A stretch of 40,188 nucleotides of DNA. Origin: Burkholderiales bacterium. Its GTDB lineage: Bacteria > Pseudomonadota > Gammaproteobacteria > Burkholderiales > Burkholderiaceae_C. Each line of letters begins with the position of its first letter. Within the stretch, counting starts at the first letter, position 1. The notes under the pieces were generated by a model. It saw only the letters and a program-made list of their open reading frames with translations. It did not search any database and was not told the origin of the DNA. Both the position numbers and the translations under genes were made by a program. This document shows positions 8,991 through 17,220 of this stretch, in pieces. The DNA lies in contig JAIXKN010000104.1 in the NCBI GenBank assembly GCA_026932425.1, forward strand, positions 39,729 through 79,916, in the 5' to 3' direction.

Positions 8991-9006
8991 AGCAGGTTGT
9001 ATGCCA
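8991..9006 (-). promoter_or_regulatory. Sigma-54 (-24/-12) promoter of the PEP-CTERM gene
   Basis: The minus strand reads TGGCATACAACCTGCT. Against the sigma-54 consensus TGGCACRNNNNTTGCW this differs at only two of twelve defined positions, and the invariant GG and GC pairs are at the right spacing. The predicted start of transcription is near 8980, giving a leader of about 65 bases before the ATG at 8915. The window also encodes an NtrC-type activator with an intact GAFTGA loop (prsR), the kind of protein such a promoter needs. Confidence 0.72.
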
Positions 9007-9090
9007 GGGTCGCCCGTGTTCACGTAACATATTGATTTTTAAGGGAGTTATCGTTCTGTGCGGGAGTCCGATCCGACGGCTCAGTCGGGC

Positions 9091-9161
9091 TGTGTAAGAA
9101 AATTCGACACCTCGGTTCACTTGTTCCTGTGTCTGGGAAGGCCCTCAGTGAACGCTTACAC
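9091..9161. promoter_or_regulatory. Nested inverted repeats, candidate enhancer-binding sites
   Basis: Two perfect 7-base dyads are nested here: GTGTAAG (9092-9098) with CTTACAC (9155-9161), and GTTCACT (9115-9121) with AGTGAAC (9147-9153). A shorter pair GACAC (9106-9110)/GTGTC (9129-9133) overlaps them. They lie about 86-156 bases upstream of the -24 element at 8991-9006, the distance usual for NtrC-family enhancer sites. They could instead act on the divergent operon starting at 9264, or form an RNA structure. PrsR binding is inference. Confidence 0.4.
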
Positions 9162-9263
9162 CGGTCGAGGTAGCCGCCTTTTCTGCGGTTTCCGCACGGT
9201 AAGCGCGCGGCGCGGTTGACCTAAGATCGGCGCCAGCTTCCAAGCCGTTCGCCTAGAAGCCTA

Positions 9264-10397
9264 GTGAAAACCGAGATGAAGCGTTGCGTCAAGTGCCTGC
9301 TGCCCGCCGCGGTGCCCGGAGCCGACCTGAATGCGGCGGGGGTGTGCCGGCCCTGCCGCGACTACCGGCCCGCCGATCTCGGCCGCTTCGAGACGGTGCG
9401 GGCTTTGCGCGAGAAGGATCTGCAGCAAGCCTTGCAGAGCTGCCGGGGCGTGGGCGACTACGACTGCCTTGTGCCGCTGTCGGGGGGCAAGGACAGCGTC
9501 TACCTGATCCATCGGCTGAAGGTGGATTACGGGCTGCGGGTGCTGGCGCACACGACGGACATCGACATCGGCGAGGTGGCCTGGGCCAACATCCGGCGTG
9601 CGGTCGACAAACTGGACGTCGAGCATCTGGTCTACCGGCCGCCGATGCGCTTCTACCGTGACCTGTTCCGCTGGCTGCTGATGAACCAGGAAGCGCGTGG
9701 GGCGGTGCACACGATCTCTTACGTCTACGCACCGCTGTTCGAGGGCAACGCGCTGAAAGTCGCAGTGGAGAAGCGGATCCCGCTCGTGCTCGCAGGCTAC
9801 TCGCCCGGCCAACCGATTGCCGACCGCATGGAGTACGAGTTCCCTCCCGAGGCCATCGCGCAGGTCGACTGGACGCCGCCCGAACTCGCGGCGGCTGGGC
9901 AGTTCACGGATGAAGACCTGGCGCGGTTCTGGAACCCGGCGCACTATCCGCCGGGCACACGCTTTCCCCGCTACATCGCGCCTTACCATGCGTGGAAATA
10001 CGATCAGGATGCGATCATGAAGAAGGTGGTCGAACTGGGGTTGATCGCCAGTGCAAAGAACGCCAGCCCGGTGTTCTCCAACTATCCGATCAATTGGCTG
10101 CTGATGTATTCGGACCTGAAGAACTTGGGCTACAACCCCTACGCACCGGAATTCGCCGCGCTGATCCGTGAGGGCAAGGCGAGCCGCCGCTACTGGGGCC
10201 TGATGGCCAAGGTGGTGGATTTCATCACCCTCAACAAGATCTACCTCGGTCGTCACGTGGCAAGACACATGGCATGGCTGGGCCTGTCGGACGCCGACCT
10301 GCGCATCACTCGCTCCAGCCGTCGTGACTGGCCCGAATCCGTCTACCAGAGCAGGGCGACCAACGTGCTATTGCGACCGATATCGGAAGAGGCATGA
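9264..10397 (+). CDS. PP-loop amidotransferase, N-acetyl sugar amidotransferase-like
   Basis: The 377-residue protein resembles the N-acetyl sugar amidotransferase family (WbpG/PseA/LegG-like), ATP-pyrophosphatases that adenylate a substrate and replace oxygen with nitrogen. Visible features are two CxxC pairs (Cys8/Cys11 and Cys28/Cys31, a likely zinc knuckle) and the PP-loop SGGKDS at 73-78. Characterised WbpG-type enzymes receive ammonia from HisH/HisF-like partners, but no such genes are present in this window, so the nitrogen source or even the reaction may differ. The frame opens with GTG at 9264; ATG 9276 (MKRCVKCLLP) is an equally good start. It is the first gene of a tight operon and overlaps the next gene by 4 bases. 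Its neighbours are acyl/aromatic enzymes rather than sugar genes, so the substrate should be treated as unknown. Confidence 0.75.
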   Translation: MKTEMKRCVKCLLPAAVPGADLNAAGVCRPCRDYRPADLGRFETVRALREKDLQQALQSCRGVGDYDCLVPLSGGKDSVYLIHRLKVDYGLRVLAHTTDIDIGEVAWANIRRAVDKLDVEHLVYRPPMRFYRDLFRWLLMNQEARGAVHTISYVYAPLFEGNALKVAVEKRIPLVLAGYSPGQPIADRMEYEFPPEAIAQVDWTPPELAAAGQFTDEDLARFWNPAHYPPGTRFPRYIAPYHAWKYDQDAIMKKVVELGLIASAKNASPVFSNYPINWLLMYSDLKNLGYNPYAPEFAALIREGKASRRYWGLMAKVVDFITLNKIYLGRHVARHMAWLGLSDADLRITRSSRRDWPESVYQSRATNVLLRPISEEA

Positions 10398-12058
10398 GCG
10401 TGCCGTACGGGGCGTCGCGCACCGCCGCCACACTTCCGGCGACGCTGGTCGCAGCCCTCGAATCCCTCCTTGGTCCCGATGCGGTGCTGGCTGACGCCGA
10501 CGCGGTCGAGGCAGTGACTCGGACCTGCGTCCCCGTGCGCGAGTTGGCATCGGCGGTGGTCTACCCGTCTACTGCAGAGCAGGTGCAGGCCGTGCTGCGC
10601 TTGGCCTCGGAGGCGGGCGTGCCGGTGTGGCCGGTCAGTACCGGACGCAACTGGGGTTACGGCGAACGTTCGGCCTGCTATCCCGGAGGCATCACGCTCC
10701 TGCTGGAGCGCATGACCCGGATCTGGCACGTCGACGAGACGCTTGGCTATGCGATCGTCGAGCCCGGCGTCACCTACAAGCAGCTCAACGATCACCTGAA
10801 GCAATCGCGCTCGCGTCTGTGGGCCGACTGCGCAGGCAGCACGCAGTTCGCCAGCGTGATCGGCAACGCGCTCGACAAGGGGCGCGGCCTGACCCCGATG
10901 GCCGACCACTTCGGTGCGCTTTGTGGGATGGACGTCGCGCTGCCCGACGGCACGCTGATGGAGACCGGCGGTGGCGAAGCTGGGAACAACACCGTGCGGC
11001 ATCTGTACAAATGGGGCGTCGGACCGTATCTGGACGGGCTGTTCGCGCAGTCGAACCTGGGCGTAGTGGTCAGGGCAGGCATCTGGCTGATGCCGGCTCC
11101 GGCGGTGTTCGACTTCGCCGCCTTCGAGTACACGGCTGGACCCGAGCGTCTCGGCCCGTTCATCGACGACCTGCGCGAGCTGGTGATGCAGCGCGCAATC
11201 CGTGCGCACCCGCACCTGGCCAACGACTTCGCGATGATGTGCATCCTCTCGCAGTACCCGCACGAGGCGCTGCAAGGCCGTCGGCATCTCAGCGAGGCGG
11301 CGACGGCAGCGTGGCGCCGGCAGCACGGCGTGGCGGCGTGGACGTTCGGCTGCGGCCTCTACGGGAGCCGAGAGGAGGTGCGCTATCAGAAGCGGATGAT
11401 GCGACGCGTGCTGTCGCGCTACGGCCGCGTCCAGTTCATCGGCGCCGCGATCCGGGATGACTGGTTCGGCGCCATCGTACGGTGGGCCGCGCCGCGTGCC
11501 AACCGATTGCTGGGCAAGTCGCCCGAATTCACCAAGGTCATGTTGCCAGCGATCAACCTGTTCCGCGGCATTCCGACCGACGATTTCGTGCGTCAGGCCT
11601 ATTTCAAGTCGCACCGCGTCAAGCCCGAGCGCGACATCGACCCCGCACGCGACGGCTGCGGCTTCGTCTGGATCGGGCCCGTGGTACCGTTCACCGGCGA
11701 GCATGTCCTGAAGGCGCTGGCCCTGACGCGGCCGATCTTCGAGCGTCACGAGTTCGACTTCTTCGTCGAAGTCATCATCGAGAGCGCGCGCACGGTGATT
11801 GTCTTGGTTGGCGTCTTCTACGAACGGCACGACGCCGCCGACGCGGAGCGTGCACGACGCTGGTACGACGATGCGCGCGAAACCTACCGGGCGCATGGTT
11901 ATCCACCATACCGGGCGACATCGATGAGCACGGCCGAGGCGCTGACGGGTAATCCGCCGTTGTGCGATTTCCTGGGCACGATCAAGCGTGCTCTCGACCC
12001 TTCCGGCACGCTGGCACCGGGACGCTACGGCGTCGGAGTCCCGCCGGATCGCGCATGA
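10394..12058 (+). CDS. FAD-binding oxidoreductase, VAO/PCMH (4-cresol dehydrogenase-like) family
   Basis: This 554-residue flavoprotein is of the vanillyl-alcohol oxidase/p-cresol methylhydroxylase type. The FAD domain has the family strings PVSTGRNWGYG (about 75-85) and SVIGNALDKGRGLTPMADHFG (about 155-175). The C-terminus (PPLCDFLGTIKRALDPSGTLAPGRYG) matches the end of the 4-cresol dehydrogenase flavin subunit. Known members oxidise para-substituted phenols at the benzylic carbon, with electrons passing to oxygen or to a cytochrome c subunit. No cytochrome gene (CxxCH) is adjacent. Start and stop overlap both neighbours by 4 bases (ATGA), implying translational coupling. It has no signal peptide, so it is probably cytoplasmic. 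Family membership is fairly sure; a phenolic substrate is inferred. Confidence 0.82.
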   Translation: MSVPYGASRTAATLPATLVAALESLLGPDAVLADADAVEAVTRTCVPVRELASAVVYPSTAEQVQAVLRLASEAGVPVWPVSTGRNWGYGERSACYPGGITLLLERMTRIWHVDETLGYAIVEPGVTYKQLNDHLKQSRSRLWADCAGSTQFASVIGNALDKGRGLTPMADHFGALCGMDVALPDGTLMETGGGEAGNNTVRHLYKWGVGPYLDGLFAQSNLGVVVRAGIWLMPAPAVFDFAAFEYTAGPERLGPFIDDLRELVMQRAIRAHPHLANDFAMMCILSQYPHEALQGRRHLSEAATAAWRRQHGVAAWTFGCGLYGSREEVRYQKRMMRRVLSRYGRVQFIGAAIRDDWFGAIVRWAAPRANRLLGKSPEFTKVMLPAINLFRGIPTDDFVRQAYFKSHRVKPERDIDPARDGCGFVWIGPVVPFTGEHVLKALALTRPIFERHEFDFFVEVIIESARTVIVLVGVFYERHDAADAERARRWYDDARETYRAHGYPPYRATSMSTAEALTGNPPLCDFLGTIKRALDPSGTLAPGRYGVGVPPDRA

Positions 12059-13182
12059 AGGTTCTGCTCACCGGCTGCACCGGCACGATCGGAAGCGCGC
12101 TGGTGCCGCGGCTGCTGCGTGATCCGGCGGCCGAAATTGTCTTGCTGATGCGTGCGCGCGACGACGCCGACCTGCAGCACCGCTTTCGCTCGATGCTGTC
12201 GTACTGGTCGATTGCCGAAGGTGACGAGTGCGCTGCGCGGTTGTGGCCGCTGCGCGGCGACGTGTCGGCTACGAGGCTGGGGCTGGATGAGCGCACGCAC
12301 GACGAGCTCGGTCGCGAGTTGACGCACATCGTGCACTCGGCGGCCAGCGTCAAGCTGAACATGTCGATGGAGGAGGCCGTCGACACCGCGGTGATGCCGA
12401 CACGGCATATCCTGCAGCTTGGGCGTCTTGCGCAGGCGGCCGGCACCCTGGTGAAGATGGAGCTGGTCAGCACCGTTGGCGTCTGGGGGCGTACGCCCGG
12501 ATTGATGCCCGAGCAGCCGCTGCCCGACGTCGCCTCGTTCCACAATACCTACGAAGCAGCGAAGTCGCAGGCCGAGAGACTGATCTGGGACGAGGGTCGG
12601 GATCTGCCGGTCACCGTGCACCGCCCCAGCATGGTGGTCGGCGAGACCGGCAGCGGCCGCGTCGTGCACTTTCAAATCTTCTATCACTTGTGCGAGTTCC
12701 TCTCGGGCGCACGCACCTACGGCGTCATGCCCGACCTCGGTCAGCAGCGGCTGGACACGATCCCGGTCGACTGGGTGGCGGAAGTGATGTACTGGTCATT
12801 GAACCAGCCTGGCGCGGAAGGGCGCATCCTGCATCTGTGCTCGGGCCCCGAGCAGTCGATCCTGCTGACGCAGCTCCAGGACGAGGTACGTCGCCGGTGG
12901 GTGCTTCACGGGCGCCGCGTACCGGGGCTCATCCGCGTGCCTGCCGCGTTCCTGAGCCGTGCCGTGCCGGTGATCGGTCTCGTTGCGGGCGCTCGCGCGC
13001 GTCGCGCCCTGAAAGCGCTGCCTCCGGTGCTGGCCTACCTGTCCGAAGACCAGGCGTTCTCGAACCAGCGCACGCTCGCTCTGCTCGCCGATGCCGGTAT
13101 TTCGCTGCCGTCGGTAGCCAGCTATCTCGGTGTCGTGCTGGACTTCTATCTACGGACGGCCGAGCGGCGCGCAGCGTCGTGA
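12055..13182 (+). CDS. Extended SDR, thioester reductase-like (NAD-binding 4/male-sterility type)
   Basis: The 375-residue protein is an NAD(P)-binding short-chain dehydrogenase of the thioester-reductase/fatty-acyl-CoA-reductase group. The nucleotide-binding motif TGCTGTIGS is at 6-14 and the HSAASVKLNMS segment follows the fourth strand. The catalytic YxxxK is Y166-K170 (YEAAK), and VHRPSMVVGE follows it. Members reduce acyl thioesters to aldehydes or alcohols; some related proteins act as sugar or steroid epimerases/dehydrogenases. The ATG at 12055 overlaps the previous stop by 4 bases and begins directly with the Rossmann strand, so a longer upstream extension was rejected. An acyl-activating ligase follows, which fits an activate-then-reduce step. 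No carrier-protein domain is attached. Confidence 0.75.
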   Translation: MKVLLTGCTGTIGSALVPRLLRDPAAEIVLLMRARDDADLQHRFRSMLSYWSIAEGDECAARLWPLRGDVSATRLGLDERTHDELGRELTHIVHSAASVKLNMSMEEAVDTAVMPTRHILQLGRLAQAAGTLVKMELVSTVGVWGRTPGLMPEQPLPDVASFHNTYEAAKSQAERLIWDEGRDLPVTVHRPSMVVGETGSGRVVHFQIFYHLCEFLSGARTYGVMPDLGQQRLDTIPVDWVAEVMYWSLNQPGAEGRILHLCSGPEQSILLTQLQDEVRRRWVLHGRRVPGLIRVPAAFLSRAVPVIGLVAGARARRALKALPPVLAYLSEDQAFSNQRTLALLADAGISLPSVASYLGVVLDFYLRTAERRAAS

Positions 13183-13240
13183 GGGTGGGGCTGCGTTGCC
13201 AAGCGCCCATCCTGGTGCATCTCGTGCGAAGGATGATCGA

Positions 13241-15010
13241 GTGACCGCGCTGTGGGCATCTGCCGCCACTGTGCCTGAGCTGCTCGCGCATCGCGCCGCA
13301 GCGACGCCGGAAGGACAGGCCTTTGTAGCGGTGGGCGTCGGCGTAGCGAGATCGAGCCTGAGTTGGCAGCAGTTCGCCGACCAGGCAGCCAGGATGGCCG
13401 GGGCGCTGTATACGGCCGGATTGCGCCACGGTGATCGCATCGCGGTGCTGATCCCGGCGTCGATCGAATGGGAGCTGCTGCACCACGCGGTGCTGAGCCT
13501 GGGTGCCATCGTCGTCGGGCTCGATGCGCACGACGTTCCAGAGCGCCTGGCAGCGATGTGCGATCAGGTCGACGTTGTCGCTGTCGTGGCACCTGATTTC
13601 GGGCCGCTCGCGGCGCTGTCGCCCGAGCGCTGGCAGCGCTTGCGGTTCGTGATGACCCAGTCGGCTGGCGAAGGCGCGGCGCCGGTACGCAGCCTGGGTT
13701 GGGCTGAGTTGCTGGCGCTTCCCGCACCGCAGGAACCGCCTCGATCGCCGCAGCCCGACGATTTGGCAACGCTCATCTTCACTTCGGGAACGACGGGCAC
13801 GCCGAAGGCGATCCCTTACAGGCACCGTCAGGTGTGTGCGGCGGTGCACGCGATCGGGGAAGCCTTCGGCTTCATTGGCGTGGGCGGCCGACTGCTCTGC
13901 TGGTTGCCGCTGTCCAACCTGTTTCAGCGCATGGTGAACTTGGCCGGACTGCGCAACGGCGCCACGACCTTCGTTCTATCGGACCCGCGTCAAATCATGG
14001 ACGTGGTGGCGTTGGCCTCGCCCGACGTCTTCATCGGGGTGCCGCGCTTCTTCGAGAAGCTGCACCAGGGAATCGTCGCGAAGCTGGAGGAATTGCCGCC
14101 GCTGCAGCGCCGCGCGGCGCAATGGGCTTGTCAAGTCGGGCGCGACGTCGGGCGCGTGCGGCTGGCGGGTGGCAAGCCCCAGCGCTGGCTGGGCCTCAAG
14201 CATCGTGCCGCCGAACGCTGGGTGCTATCGCGCCTTCGCACGTCAGTGATGGGCAGGCGACTGCGCTTCATGATCACGGGTTCGGCGCCGACACCGCCGC
14301 CGCTGCTGACGGAGTTCTACGCGCTCGGATGGCCATTGCTGGAGGCCTATGGCCTGAGCGAGAACGTGATGCCGATGGCGATGAACCGCATCGAGGATTT
14401 CCGTTTCGGGACTGTTGGCAAACCCTTCCCCGGCAACGAACTGGCGATCGGTCCGGATGACACGATCCTGGTGCGCAGCGCTTGTCTGGCGCGTCCCGCT
14501 GGTGACCTGGCCGGCACGCCCGTCGACGCACAGGGTTACTACGATACCGGCGACCTGGGAAGCATCGACGCCGACGGGTTCGTGCGCCTGTCGGGTCGCA
14601 AGAGCGAAGTCTTCAAGACTTCTACCGGCCGCCGCGTATCCCCATATGCGGCCGAGGCGGCGCTGCGCGCGGTGCCCGGCATCGACCAGGCAGTCCTGGT
14701 GGGTGCCGGGCGCAAGTGCGTCGTCGCTCTTTGCGCTACCCCAGCTCCGGTTGCGCTATCTGACCGTCGGGCGCTGCAGCAGGCGCTGAGTGCCGCGGTC
14801 GAGGGGGTGGGCGTGCATGAGCGGCCGCAGGCGATTGCCATGGTGCCGCATGCCTTCACGGTGGAGCACGGCGAGCTGACGCCCAATCTCAAGTTGCGCC
14901 GCGCAGCGATCGAGCAACTGCACGCTGAGGCGATCGAGGCGGCGTACGCAGGACTCGGCGCGGTGAGTGGCAGTGCAGGCCGACTACTCGTCGTCTGGCC
15001 AGCAGAATGA
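13241..15010 (+). CDS. AMP-binding acyl-CoA synthetase/ligase
   Basis: This 589-residue ANL-superfamily enzyme would activate a carboxylic acid as acyl-AMP and then probably as a CoA thioester. The P-loop motif TSGTTGTPK is at 181-189, EAYGLSEN begins at residue 368, and the YYDTGDLG segment has its conserved Asp at 438. A C-terminal region ends with PNLKLRR, carrying the expected basic residues. Overall it looks most like long-chain fatty acyl-CoA synthetases. GTG 13241 is preferred because a start at 13130 would overlap the preceding gene by 53 bases and add a segment unlike the family. It follows the reductase after 58 bases. The substrate could be a fatty acid or an aromatic acid. Confidence 0.85.
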   Translation: MTALWASAATVPELLAHRAAATPEGQAFVAVGVGVARSSLSWQQFADQAARMAGALYTAGLRHGDRIAVLIPASIEWELLHHAVLSLGAIVVGLDAHDVPERLAAMCDQVDVVAVVAPDFGPLAALSPERWQRLRFVMTQSAGEGAAPVRSLGWAELLALPAPQEPPRSPQPDDLATLIFTSGTTGTPKAIPYRHRQVCAAVHAIGEAFGFIGVGGRLLCWLPLSNLFQRMVNLAGLRNGATTFVLSDPRQIMDVVALASPDVFIGVPRFFEKLHQGIVAKLEELPPLQRRAAQWACQVGRDVGRVRLAGGKPQRWLGLKHRAAERWVLSRLRTSVMGRRLRFMITGSAPTPPPLLTEFYALGWPLLEAYGLSENVMPMAMNRIEDFRFGTVGKPFPGNELAIGPDDTILVRSACLARPAGDLAGTPVDAQGYYDTGDLGSIDADGFVRLSGRKSEVFKTSTGRRVSPYAAEAALRAVPGIDQAVLVGAGRKCVVALCATPAPVALSDRRALQQALSAAVEGVGVHERPQAIAMVPHAFTVEHGELTPNLKLRRAAIEQLHAEAIEAAYAGLGAVSGSAGRLLVVWPAE

Positions 15011-15026
15011 GGAGCGGACAGGGGCG

Positions 15027-16421
15027 ATGAACGTCTTCTCGCTTGCAGTCAGGAACCTGCTCCGCAACCGCCGCCGGTCGCTGACGACGCTGGTCGCGGT
15101 GGCTCTAGGCACGGCGGCGATCCTGCTGTTCGGCGGCTACCGTGCGGCGATCAACTACGCGATGCAGACGGTTTACGTGCGTTCCGGCGGGCATCTGCAG
15201 ATTCAGCACCGTGATTTCTTCCTCTTCGGGAGTGGCAATCCCACGGGCTATGCGATCGAGCACTACCAAGCCATCATCGACGCCATCCGCAAGGATCCGA
15301 CGTTGAGGGAAATGGTCCTCGTGGTCACGCCGACACTTCAGCTTGGTGGCATCGCCGGCAACTACGCTGCTGGCGTGTCGCGCACAGTGGTTGGCCTCGG
15401 CCTGGTTGCATCAGACCATGTCGCGATGCGGAAGTGGGATCCTTACGATGTCGGATTCGCTGCGCCTGAGCTCGAACTCGACGGTGCGGCGTCGAATGCG
15501 GCCGTCATCGGGATCGGTCTGGCGCGAGTGTTGCAGCTCTGTGCCCCGCTGGGCATCGAAGATTGCCCCAAACCGGCGAGGCACGGCGACGAGCCATCCG
15601 GCAATGGCGTGGCCCTGCCCGACGACGTGGCGGCTCTGGCTGCAGCGGCCGGGCCGGCGCCGAAGGAAGAGCCGCGGAACATCGAGCTGTTGTCGGGGAA
15701 CGCTCGTGGTACCCCCAACGTTGCGACCCTGCGGATCGTCGCTGCCGAGCAGCAAGGCTTCAAGGAGCTGGACGAGATCTACATGTTGCTGCACTTGACT
15801 CAGGCACAGCGCTTGGTCTACGGATCATCAGCGCCCAAGGTGACCGCGATCCTGGTGCAGCTCCGGGATACCGCACGGACTGCTGAAGTGCACGAGCACA
15901 TCGAAACGAGGCTGGCCGAGTGGTCAGCAGGTCAGCCGCTGGTGGTGCGGGATTTCGGCGAGCTGAACCCGTTCTATGTGCAATCCGTTCAGCTTTTCGA
16001 CACCATCTTCGGCTTCATGTTTCTGCTCATTGGTGGGATCGTGATGTTTACTGTCAGCAATACCATGAACGCCTCGGTGGTGGAGCGCACGATCGAGGTC
16101 GGCACACTGCGGGCGATCGGCCTGCGTCAACTGGGCATACGCAGGATGTTCATCGCTGAAGGCTCGGTTATCGGAGCTGCCGGCGCGCTGCTGGGCGTGG
16201 CTTGCGCGCTGGCTGGATCGGCGATCGTCAACCGAATGGAGCTGACGTGGACGCCGCCAGGTGCCGCTGGGCCGGTGCCGTTGAACTTGGTAGTGTGGGG
16301 TGAGACGCTGATGATCATCGGCACGGCGCTCTGTCTCGTCGCCGTTACCATCGCGTCTGCGTGGTGGCCCGCCTATCGCGCCGCACGGCTCAATGTCGTC
16401 GAGGCCCTGAGGCATGTTTAG
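15027..16421 (+). CDS. ABC transporter permease, FtsX/MacB/LolC-E type
   Basis: The 464-residue protein has the four-helix layout of the MacB/LolCE class. One N-terminal membrane segment follows the basic stretch RNLLRNRRR (about 25-45), a large periplasmic domain spans about 50-310, and three C-terminal membrane helices form the FtsX domain. The segment ERTIEVGTLRAIGLR between helices 2 and 3 is the typical coupling sequence. Transporters of this class move lipids, lipoproteins or hydrophobic molecules from the outer leaflet of the inner membrane, not across it. ATG 15027 begins the membrane-anchored part; an upstream start at 14967 lies inside the ligase gene. It overlaps the LolA-like gene by 8 bases. 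The matching ATPase is encoded at 18536. Confidence 0.88.
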   Translation: MNVFSLAVRNLLRNRRRSLTTLVAVALGTAAILLFGGYRAAINYAMQTVYVRSGGHLQIQHRDFFLFGSGNPTGYAIEHYQAIIDAIRKDPTLREMVLVVTPTLQLGGIAGNYAAGVSRTVVGLGLVASDHVAMRKWDPYDVGFAAPELELDGAASNAAVIGIGLARVLQLCAPLGIEDCPKPARHGDEPSGNGVALPDDVAALAAAAGPAPKEEPRNIELLSGNARGTPNVATLRIVAAEQQGFKELDEIYMLLHLTQAQRLVYGSSAPKVTAILVQLRDTARTAEVHEHIETRLAEWSAGQPLVVRDFGELNPFYVQSVQLFDTIFGFMFLLIGGIVMFTVSNTMNASVVERTIEVGTLRAIGLRQLGIRRMFIAEGSVIGAAGALLGVACALAGSAIVNRMELTWTPPGAAGPVPLNLVVWGETLMIIGTALCLVAVTIASAWWPAYRAARLNVVEALRHV

Positions 16422-17217
16422 TCGTTTTGTCGCCGTTGCCGTGAACATCCGCGCCATCGCGATGGCCGTTTTGACCGTATCGCTGGCCACTACTGCGAGT
16501 GTCGCAGCGCCGGCCGCACAAGATCTGTTGCGAGCGAGCGACGCCATTCGCAACCCAGCTCGTCCATTCAAGGCCCGCGTCGTACTGACCGAGTTTGAGG
16601 AGGGCAAGCAGGTCGACACCAGTACGCTGGTGACTTACTCGCGGGAGCAGGACAACAGTGGGCAGTACGCGACGCTGGTCAGCTTCGTTCATCCGGCACG
16701 GGACGCGGGCAAGCTGATGCTGCGTAACGGTGACGACCTGTGGTTTTACGACCCCAGCACCAAGGCCAGTATCCGCTTGTCGCCTCAGCAGCGGCTGATG
16801 GGCCAAGCGTCGAACGGCGACGTCGTGACCGTGAACTTGGCGAGGGACTACGCCGCCAAGCTCCTGGCGGAGGAAATGGTGGTGAATGGCGAGCGCAAAG
16901 AGCGCCGAAGTTTCAAGCTGGGCCTGATCGCGAGTGCGCCGTCGGCGACTTACGCCAGCATTGAGTATTGGGTCGACGCCGAGAACAAGCGGCCCATCAA
17001 GGGCCTCTTCTATGCCGAGAGTGGCCACCTGCTGAAAACTGTCTTCTATCGTCGCTACCAGGCTCAGTTGGGCGAAGACAGACCGACCGAGATGGTTATC
17101 ATCGACGGGCTGAAGCCGCAGTCGGTCACCCTGATGAGGTTCTCGGACTTCTCGACGCCAACCATCCCTGCGACTTGGTTCAGTCGCGATTACTTGCCTC
17201 GATTCCAACCGGAGTAG
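16414..17217 (+). CDS. LolA-like periplasmic carrier (outer membrane lipoprotein-sorting protein family)
   Basis: This 267-residue exported protein resembles the LolA-like 'outer membrane lipoprotein-sorting' family. The signal peptide covers about 1-32 (cleavage near ASVAA-P). The body shows LWFYDPSTKASIRLSPQQRLMGQASNGDV (about 109-137), a stretch typical of this family, followed by strands that would build the open beta-barrel lipid-binding fold. LolA-fold proteins shuttle hydrophobic cargo through the periplasm. Its position between an FtsX-type permease and an outer-membrane barrel suggests that it hands cargo from one to the other. This is a paralogue-type protein rather than the housekeeping LolA. 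Confidence 0.82.
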   Translation: MFSRFVAVAVNIRAIAMAVLTVSLATTASVAAPAAQDLLRASDAIRNPARPFKARVVLTEFEEGKQVDTSTLVTYSREQDNSGQYATLVSFVHPARDAGKLMLRNGDDLWFYDPSTKASIRLSPQQRLMGQASNGDVVTVNLARDYAAKLLAEEMVVNGERKERRSFKLGLIASAPSATYASIEYWVDAENKRPIKGLFYAESGHLLKTVFYRRYQAQLGEDRPTEMVIIDGLKPQSVTLMRFSDFSTPTIPATWFSRDYLPRFQPE

Positions 17218-17220
17218 CGT

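Larger units (their letters stand above)
8916..9263. other. Divergent intergenic region, PEP-CTERM gene versus eight-gene operon
   Basis: This 348-base stretch contains no credible gene. It holds the sigma-54 promoter of the minus-strand PEP-CTERM gene (8991-9006) and the dyads at 9091-9161. It must also carry the promoter of the plus-strand operon starting at 9264. For that operon no good -35/-10 or -24/-12 pair was found; TTGACC followed at once by TAAGAT near 9220-9231 has the wrong spacing. Confidence 0.5.
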
